The notes beneath the pieces are model-generated. The model was not told where the DNA came from and ran no database searches. It saw only the letters and a list, made by a program, of their open reading frames with translations. 39,751 nt of DNA from Hyphomicrobiaceae bacterium (GTDB lineage Bacteria; Pseudomonadota; Alphaproteobacteria; Rhizobiales; Hyphomicrobiaceae): assembly GCA_023384095.1 (NCBI GenBank), contig JAHDXT010000036.1:1-39751 (forward strand). Direction: 5' to 3'. Every line of letters starts with the position of its first letter. Within the stretch, counting starts at the first letter, position 1. A program made the position numbers and the translations under genes. Of this stretch, positions 34,985 to 39,751 are shown one piece after another.

Positions 34985-36046
34985 TCAGGACGACGGCCCA
35001 GCGTCGAAGTTGGCCTTGTCGACGATCTCCGACGCCTTCTTGCGCAGCTTGGCGATCTCTTCCAGCGGCAGCTTGTCGGGGTTCAGCTTGCCCCACGACT
35101 GCACCACTTTCGAGGGCGCCACCTCGGAGCTGATCGGATACTCGTTGTTGGCCTGCGCATAGATGCCCTGTGCCTCCGGCGAGGCCAGGAATTCCATCAG
35201 CTTGAGGGCGTTCTCCTTGTTGGGCGCATGCTTGGCCAGCGCCATGCCGGAAATGTTGACGTGGCTGCCGCGATCCTTGGCGTTGGGGAACAGGACCTTG
35301 ACCGAGTCGGCCCAGGGCTTCTGCTCGGGGTTCTTCAGCATCAGCGCCATGTAGTACGTGTTGCCGATGGCGAGATCGCACTTGCCAGCGTGCACGTCGC
35401 GGATCTGCTCGCGATCGCCGCCCGCCGGCCGGTGCGCCAGATTGGCCTTCAGGCCCTGCAGCCAGGCCTCGGCTCCGGCCTCGCCTTTGTGGGCGATCAT
35501 GGAAGCGATCAGCGAAACATTATAGGCGTGCTGACCGGAGCGCGTGCAGATGCGGCCCTTCCACTTCGGGTCGGCCAGCTCCTCGTAGGTGATGCTGTCC
35601 TGCTTGACGCGCTCCTTCGAGGCGTAGACGACGCGCGAGCGCAAGGTGAGACCATACCAATGGCCCTCCGCATCGCGGTAGGAGCCGGGGATGGCGTCCT
35701 CGAGCGCCTTCGACTTCACCGGCTGGGTGACGCCCATCGACTTGGCTTCGCTGAGGCGCCCGATATCGACCGTGAAGATGAGATCGGCCGGGCTGTTGCG
35801 GCCCTCCGCCGCCAGACGCTCGTTGAGGCCGCTCTGGGCGAAGACGACGTTCGCCTTGATGCCGGTCTTGTCGGTGAACGCCTTCACCAGCGGCTCGATG
35901 AGTTGCGGCTCCCGGTAGGAGTAGATGTTCACCTCGCCGCCGGCGTGAGCCGCGAGTGGGGAGAAGGCCAGGGCTGCGAGCGGGAGGGAAAGCGAGAGAC
36001 GTGCGCGAGCGCGCGGGGCGCGGGGGCCCCTGGTCGAATGGATCAT
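34985..36046 (-). CDS. Fe(3+) ABC transporter periplasmic binding protein, FbpA-like
   Basis: This protein captures ferric iron in the periplasm for an FbpBC/FutBC importer. From ATG 36046 it is 353 aa, with a Sec signal peptide cut near AHA-GG (about residue 35). The mature protein has the family start EVNIYSYREPQLIEPLVKAF, then FTVDIGRLSEAK, GLTLRSRVVYASKERV, the ligand-region AIGNTYYMALM and NNEYPISSEV near the C-terminus. ATG 36046 has GGAG six bases upstream, better than ATG 36058. An Irr/ICE-like palindrome lies about 165 bp upstream. No permease gene follows; the ATPase candidate is at 96-1247. The cysteine-rich gene follows on the same strand. Confidence 0.93.
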   Translation of the reverse strand: MIHSTRGPRAPRARARLSLSLPLAALAFSPLAAHAGGEVNIYSYREPQLIEPLVKAFTDKTGIKANVVFAQSGLNERLAAEGRNSPADLIFTVDIGRLSEAKSMGVTQPVKSKALEDAIPGSYRDAEGHWYGLTLRSRVVYASKERVKQDSITYEELADPKWKGRICTRSGQHAYNVSLIASMIAHKGEAGAEAWLQGLKANLAHRPAGGDREQIRDVHAGKCDLAIGNTYYMALMLKNPEQKPWADSVKVLFPNAKDRGSHVNISGMALAKHAPNKENALKLMEFLASPEAQGIYAQANNEYPISSEVAPSKVVQSWGKLNPDKLPLEEIAKLRKKASEIVDKANFDAGPSS

Positions 36047-36208
36047 CGATATCTCCAATGAGCGGGGTTCAAAGCCCCGGATCGGAACCAGGCGCAGGAT
36101 TGCTCCGGCGCGGGATCAAATCAACCGAGCAATGCGGGCTTGTCAAGATGCCGCAGTAATAGAAATTCGGAATTACTCAAATGCCGCACGCGTTTCAGTT
36201 CTTTTAAA

Positions 36209-36225
36209 ATTAGAACTATTCTTAA
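36209..36225 (-). promoter_or_regulatory. Irr/ICE-like iron-control palindrome
   Basis: ATTAGAA, CTA, TTCTTAA form an interrupted palindrome close to the rhizobial iron control element (TTTAGAA-N3-TTCTAAA, bound by Irr). It lies upstream of the fbpA-like gene in a locally AT-rich stretch (about 36156-36260) unusual for this window. A second palindrome (AATTCGGAATT, 36164-36174) and a minus-strand TTGACA (36141-36146) lie between it and the gene. Confidence 0.5.
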
Positions 36226-36265
36226 TCGAACTCTCTATTGTTGTGTATCTTATGCCTGATACCTG

Positions 36266-36420
36266 CGGTCATCTCGGACGACGAGTCACGCTTCAGTGGC
36301 GAGGAGATCCGGGATCCAGCATGAGAAGTGCCGAAGGCCCGATCATTTCGTGTCCTCCGGACGCTTCTCGCGCTGGATCCCGGATCTGCGGTCGCTTCGC
36401 TTCCTGGTCCGGGATGACGG
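36266..36420 (+). repeat. Dispersed ~155 bp terminal-inverted-repeat element, copy 3
   Basis: The ends are CGGTCATCTCGGAC (36266-36279) and GTCCGGGATGACGG (36407-36420). The interior matches copies 1 and 2, including GAAGTGCCGAAGG and TTTCGTGTCCTCCGGAC. It lies in the 386 bp gap between the fbpA-like start and the cyclase stop; the rest of that gap is the iron-control region. Confidence 0.9.
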
Positions 36421-36432
36421 GAAGCTAGCGGT

Positions 36433-38643
36433 TCACTTGCTCTCCGCGAGGGTACGACCATCCCAGCCGGGCGGCGGCGGATGAGCCTTGTACTCCGCGA
36501 CGCGCGCTTCATAGAGGTCGTAAAGGGCCGACAGCTTGCCGCCCGCCGCAGCCCTCGCCTCGACCAGCAATGCGCCGGCCTCATCGAAGCGCCCGCGGCG
36601 GAATGCTTCGAGCACCGCCTTGTGCCTTCCCCGCAGCTCGCCCGCGGCGGCGTCCGATACCCGGCCGGCATCGCCGAGCAGTCCGAAAACATGCAGCGCT
36701 TCCGAGCGCCCGTGCACGCTGACGAAGTCGAGCTCGACGAAGCCGAGTTGAGGCGCCCGCCTCGCCGTCGCCTCGCCGACCACGATCGGCACGCCGTAGG
36801 TCTTGCTGCGCCCCTCCAGCCGGGCGGCGATATTCACGCCGTCGCCGACGACTGAATAGTCGAAGCGGTGCTCCGAGCCGAGATTGCCGACGCAGCACAC
36901 CGCGGTGTTGATGCCGATCCCGATGCGCACCGGCTCGTGCGCCCTGCCCTCCGCCGCCGCTTCCGCCGCCCACTCCCGGTTCAGCCGCTCGAGCTCGGCC
37001 AGCATGGCGAGCGCCGAGCGGCAGGCGTTGAGCGCATGGTCGGGATCGTCGAGCGGGGCGTTCCAGAACGCCATGATGCCGTCGCCCATGTACTTGTCGA
37101 TGGTGCCGCGGCCGGCCATGATCTCGTCGCTGAGCGGCGTCAACAGGCGGTTGAGGAAGCGCGTCACCTGCTCGGCGTCGAGCTTCTCCGAGAGCGCCGT
37201 GAAGCCGCGCACGTCGCAGAACATCAGCGTCACCTCGCGCATCTCGCCGCCGAGCTTCAGCTTGGACGGATCGGCCGCGAGCTCGGCGACGAGCGCAGGC
37301 GCCATGTAATGGCTGAAGGCGTTGCGCACGCGCCGCCGCTCGCGCTCCGTGCGCAGATAAAGGTAGACGGTGGTCGAGATGTAGAGAAACGTCAGGGCGA
37401 TGCCTGGATAGACGGGGTCGAGCAGCCAGCCGAAGCCGCGGTAGGCCGCCCAGGAGCTGCCGACGGAGATGGCGAGCGCGGCGGCGCCGACGAACGCGCT
37501 CAAAAGGGCGCCGGTGGCATGGACGGCCGCCGCCAGCAGCCCGCCGAAGACCACCAGGACGAACAGCTCCGCGCCCGTCGCGAAGTCGGGCCTGCGCAGG
37601 TGCGTCCCGAGTACGATCTGCTCGATCGCCTGCGCGTGCACCTCCACGCCCGGCACGGCCGGGTCGAGCGGCGTCGTCCTGAGATCGAACAGGCCGGCGG
37701 CGCTGGTGCCGATGAGAATGATGCGGCCCTCGATCTCGGAGCGGTCGACCTTGCCCTCCAGCAGGTCGACGGCGGAGATGAAGCGGCGCGGGTCGGTGCG
37801 CGTGAACTGGATCCAGACCTGGCCGTTGCCGTCGGTCGGGATCTCGAGGGCGCCCGCCCTGAGCGCGACGACGCCCGTCTTGCTCCCGAACGCCTCCTCG
37901 CCGCTGGCGCCCGAGGCCTTGACCACGAACGTGCTGGCGCCTTGCGCCACGCGCACCGCCTCGGCGGCGAGCGAGGGATAGACCGTGGCGCCGATGCGCA
38001 CGAGCAGCGGCAGCCGCCGGATGATCTGGTCGTGCTCGGGCACCCAGTTGAGCGAGCCCGAGCCCTTGGCCCGCTCCTGCAGGACGGGAAGGCTCGCGAC
38101 GGCCCCGCGGAAGCCGGGAACGAACTGCCCCGGCGGGTCGCCGGCATAGGCGAAGCCGGCGCGCTCGACCGGCGCGGCGCCATCCCGGTCGGCACCGATG
38201 AACCCGAGCACGACCGGCGCGCCGCCGATGGCCGCCGCCAGGGCCTCGTCGCCTGACGGGAGCTGCTCGACCATGGCCAGCACCTGGTCGACGGCGGCGT
38301 TGCGCGGCAACCGCCTGATGGCGTCCGCGACCGGCCGGTCGGGCTCGGCCATGATGATGTCGTAGCCGACGACCGCGGCGCCGCTGTCGGCCAGCTTCCT
38401 CGTCAGCTCGGCGAGTATGCTGCGCGGCCACGGCCACTGGCCGACCTCCTCGAGCGATTTGTCGTCGATGTCGACGATACGGACCGGCAGTCCGGGATCG
38501 TAGTCACGCGGCGCCAGGAGCTGGAAGGTGTCGAACCCGAGCAGCCGCAGCCGCGCGATCGGGACCGGATCGGCGATCCGAACAATGACGATCAGTGCGA
38601 GCAGGATCAGCACCGCTCCGGCATAGATCGTGCGCGAACCCAT
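36433..38643 (-). CDS. CHASE2-domain class III adenylate/guanylate cyclase
   Basis: This is a membrane receptor cyclase that makes cAMP (probably) in response to a periplasmic signal. From ATG 38643 it is 735 aa. It has an N-terminal helix (5-23), a periplasmic CHASE2 domain (about 36-346, with IVDIDDKSLEEVGQWPWPRS and IEGRIILIGTSAAGLFDLRTTP), three helices (about 359-430) and a cyclase domain (about 469-641). The cyclase keeps both metal Asp residues (Asp477 in MFCDVRGFTALSE; Asp521 in KYMGDGIMAFWNAP) and the purine-contacting Lys517. It also keeps the transition-state Asn and Arg in SVVGDGVNIAARLEG, so it should be active. It is divergent from the SMP-30 gene with a 77 bp gap. Confidence 0.95.
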   Translation of the reverse strand: MGSRTIYAGAVLILLALIVIVRIADPVPIARLRLLGFDTFQLLAPRDYDPGLPVRIVDIDDKSLEEVGQWPWPRSILAELTRKLADSGAAVVGYDIIMAEPDRPVADAIRRLPRNAAVDQVLAMVEQLPSGDEALAAAIGGAPVVLGFIGADRDGAAPVERAGFAYAGDPPGQFVPGFRGAVASLPVLQERAKGSGSLNWVPEHDQIIRRLPLLVRIGATVYPSLAAEAVRVAQGASTFVVKASGASGEEAFGSKTGVVALRAGALEIPTDGNGQVWIQFTRTDPRRFISAVDLLEGKVDRSEIEGRIILIGTSAAGLFDLRTTPLDPAVPGVEVHAQAIEQIVLGTHLRRPDFATGAELFVLVVFGGLLAAAVHATGALLSAFVGAAALAISVGSSWAAYRGFGWLLDPVYPGIALTFLYISTTVYLYLRTERERRRVRNAFSHYMAPALVAELAADPSKLKLGGEMREVTLMFCDVRGFTALSEKLDAEQVTRFLNRLLTPLSDEIMAGRGTIDKYMGDGIMAFWNAPLDDPDHALNACRSALAMLAELERLNREWAAEAAAEGRAHEPVRIGIGINTAVCCVGNLGSEHRFDYSVVGDGVNIAARLEGRSKTYGVPIVVGEATARRAPQLGFVELDFVSVHGRSEALHVFGLLGDAGRVSDAAAGELRGRHKAVLEAFRRGRFDEAGALLVEARAAAGGKLSALYDLYEARVAEYKAHPPPPGWDGRTLAESK

Positions 38644-38720
38644 GCGCCTCGCTCCTCGCACCGGCCCTGGACAAGCGGGCCACGCTGTCGTGTATAGCAT
38701 CCGGACCAGGAGAATTCCCG

Positions 38721-39701
38721 ATGCAGAACCCGTCTTCCATCGTGCCCGGCTTCGCCACCGGCTGGCAGCCGTCGACGCGCTATCCCGACCCGGCCATCGT
38801 CGCCCTCGATCCGCGATTCGAGACGTACTGGCTGAAGCAGTCGGCGGTGGAGCGCATCGCCACCGGCTGCCGCTGGGCGGAAGGGCCCGTGTGGTTCGGC
38901 GACGGACGCTTCCTGCTGTGGAGCGACATCCCGAACAACCGCATCCTCAAATGGGAGGAGGAGACGGGCGCCGTCAGCGTGTACCGCAAGCCCTCGGATT
39001 TCGCGAACGGCAACACGCGGGACCGGCAGGGCCGCCTCGTCACGTGCGAGCACGGAGGCCGGCGCGTGACGCGCACCGAGTACGACGGCAGCGTCACCGT
39101 GCTGATCGACAGCTTCGATGGCAAGCGCCTCAACTCTCCCAACGACGTCGTCGTGAAGTCGGACGGCTCGATCTGGTTCACCGACCCGGTATTCGGGATC
39201 CTCGGGAACTACGAGGGCCACAAGGCGACGCCGGAGATCGAGGCCAACGTCTACCGCCTCGATCCGGACAGCCGCCAGGCTGCGATCGTCGCCGAGGGCG
39301 TGCTCGGTCCCAATGGGCTCTGCTTCTCGCCCGACGAGAGGGTCCTCTACATCGTCGAGAGCCGCGGCGTCCCGAACCGGAAGATTCTCGCCTGCGAGCT
39401 TGCGGACGGGGGGCGCAGAATCGCGAGCCGGCGCGTGCTGATCGACGCCGGCCCCGGAACGCCCGACGGTATGCGCACGGACATCGACGGCAACCTGTGG
39501 TGCGGCTGGGGCATGGGCTCGCCGGACCTCGACGGCGTGATGGTGTTCGCGCCGGACGGCAAGCCCATCGGCCGCATCGCACTGCCGGAGCGGTGCGCCA
39601 ACCTGTGCTTCGGCGGCCTGAAGCGCAACCGCCTGTTCATGGCGGCGAGCCAGTCGGTCTACGCGCTTTACGTCAACACGCAAGGGGCGCCCGGCGGCTA
39701 G
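38721..39701 (+). CDS. SMP-30/gluconolactonase-family protein
   Basis: This six-bladed beta-propeller lactonase, 326 aa, probably hydrolyses a sugar lactone. Motifs are ATGCRWAEGPVWFGDGRFLLWSD with the metal Glu, the metal-site SPNDVVVKSDGSIWFTDPVFGIL, VLGPNGLCFSPDERVLYIVES and PDGMRTDIDGNLWCGWG with the catalytic Asp. ATG 38721 has AGGAGA seven bases upstream, so upstream in-frame residues were excluded. No signal peptide is visible, which suggests a cytoplasmic protein. Its substrate is not determined by the sequence. The last 50 bases of the window (39702-39751) hold nothing I can assign. Confidence 0.92.
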   Translation: MQNPSSIVPGFATGWQPSTRYPDPAIVALDPRFETYWLKQSAVERIATGCRWAEGPVWFGDGRFLLWSDIPNNRILKWEEETGAVSVYRKPSDFANGNTRDRQGRLVTCEHGGRRVTRTEYDGSVTVLIDSFDGKRLNSPNDVVVKSDGSIWFTDPVFGILGNYEGHKATPEIEANVYRLDPDSRQAAIVAEGVLGPNGLCFSPDERVLYIVESRGVPNRKILACELADGGRRIASRRVLIDAGPGTPDGMRTDIDGNLWCGWGMGSPDLDGVMVFAPDGKPIGRIALPERCANLCFGGLKRNRLFMAASQSVYALYVNTQGAPGG

Positions 39702-39751
39702 AGCAGATTCAGGCTGAGCGTACATAGCCCGAGTGGCGGAGGTAGTTTTCG

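Overview
This is a GC-rich, densely coded bacterial chromosome segment. Gene content and order point to an alphaproteobacterium, most likely order Hyphomicrobiales. The signs are a fused ispDF gene, the order dusB-ntrB-ntrC-ntrY-ntrX, lipA beside a COQ10-type gene, and the block dgt-argS-SPOR gene-nagZ-scpA-scpB. No rRNA, tRNA, CRISPR array, integrase, transposase or phage gene was recognised. I call 33 protein genes, 26 of them on the minus strand, including one 32-codon gene.

Layout. 1-9.4 kb, minus strand: an FbpC-like iron ABC ATPase, then (read in transcription order) dgt, argS, a SPOR-domain envelope protein, nagZ, scpA and scpB, covering nucleotide pools, translation, peptidoglycan recycling and chromosome condensation. 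9.5-11.2 kb: erpA, a small membrane protein and xth. 11.6-20.8 kb, minus strand: trkA and the nitrogen-regulation array dusB-ntrB-ntrC-ntrY-ntrX. 21-25 kb: ispDF, a MarR regulator, cinA, a COQ10/RatA-like gene and lipA. 25.3-27.8 kb: two tandem GlsB/YeaQ-type small membrane proteins, lpdA and a small lipoprotein. 28-32.5 kb, minus strand: a three-gene membrane cluster. 32.8-39.7 kb: an aldehyde dehydrogenase, a cysteine-rich unknown, an FbpA-like iron-binding protein, a CHASE2 adenylate cyclase and an SMP-30/gluconolactonase.

The most unusual part is 27,961-32,464. It encodes a membrane-anchored OmpA-domain protein with several BON-like repeats, a 32-residue single-helix protein, and a membrane-anchored protein with three helix-hairpin-helix-like repeats. 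Gene order, sizes and the two cysteines of the OmpA domain resemble the mycobacterial arfABC (OmpATb/Rv0899) operon, in an elaborated form.

Two families of non-coding repeats lie in the gaps. One is a ~155 bp element with 14-bp terminal inverted repeats, in three copies (1334-1488, 13038-13191, 36266-36420). The other is a longer G/C-run element in two copies (about 11209-11465 and 22885-23106). A third structure, a tandem plus inverted repeat, lies at 4375-4487. Several repeats sit where gene orders common in related bacteria stop: after scpB (tatABC expected), between ntrX and trkA, and downstream of trkA (hfq expected). An Irr/ICE-like palindrome lies upstream of the iron-binding protein gene. 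Function calls rest on motifs read by eye; no database search was run.
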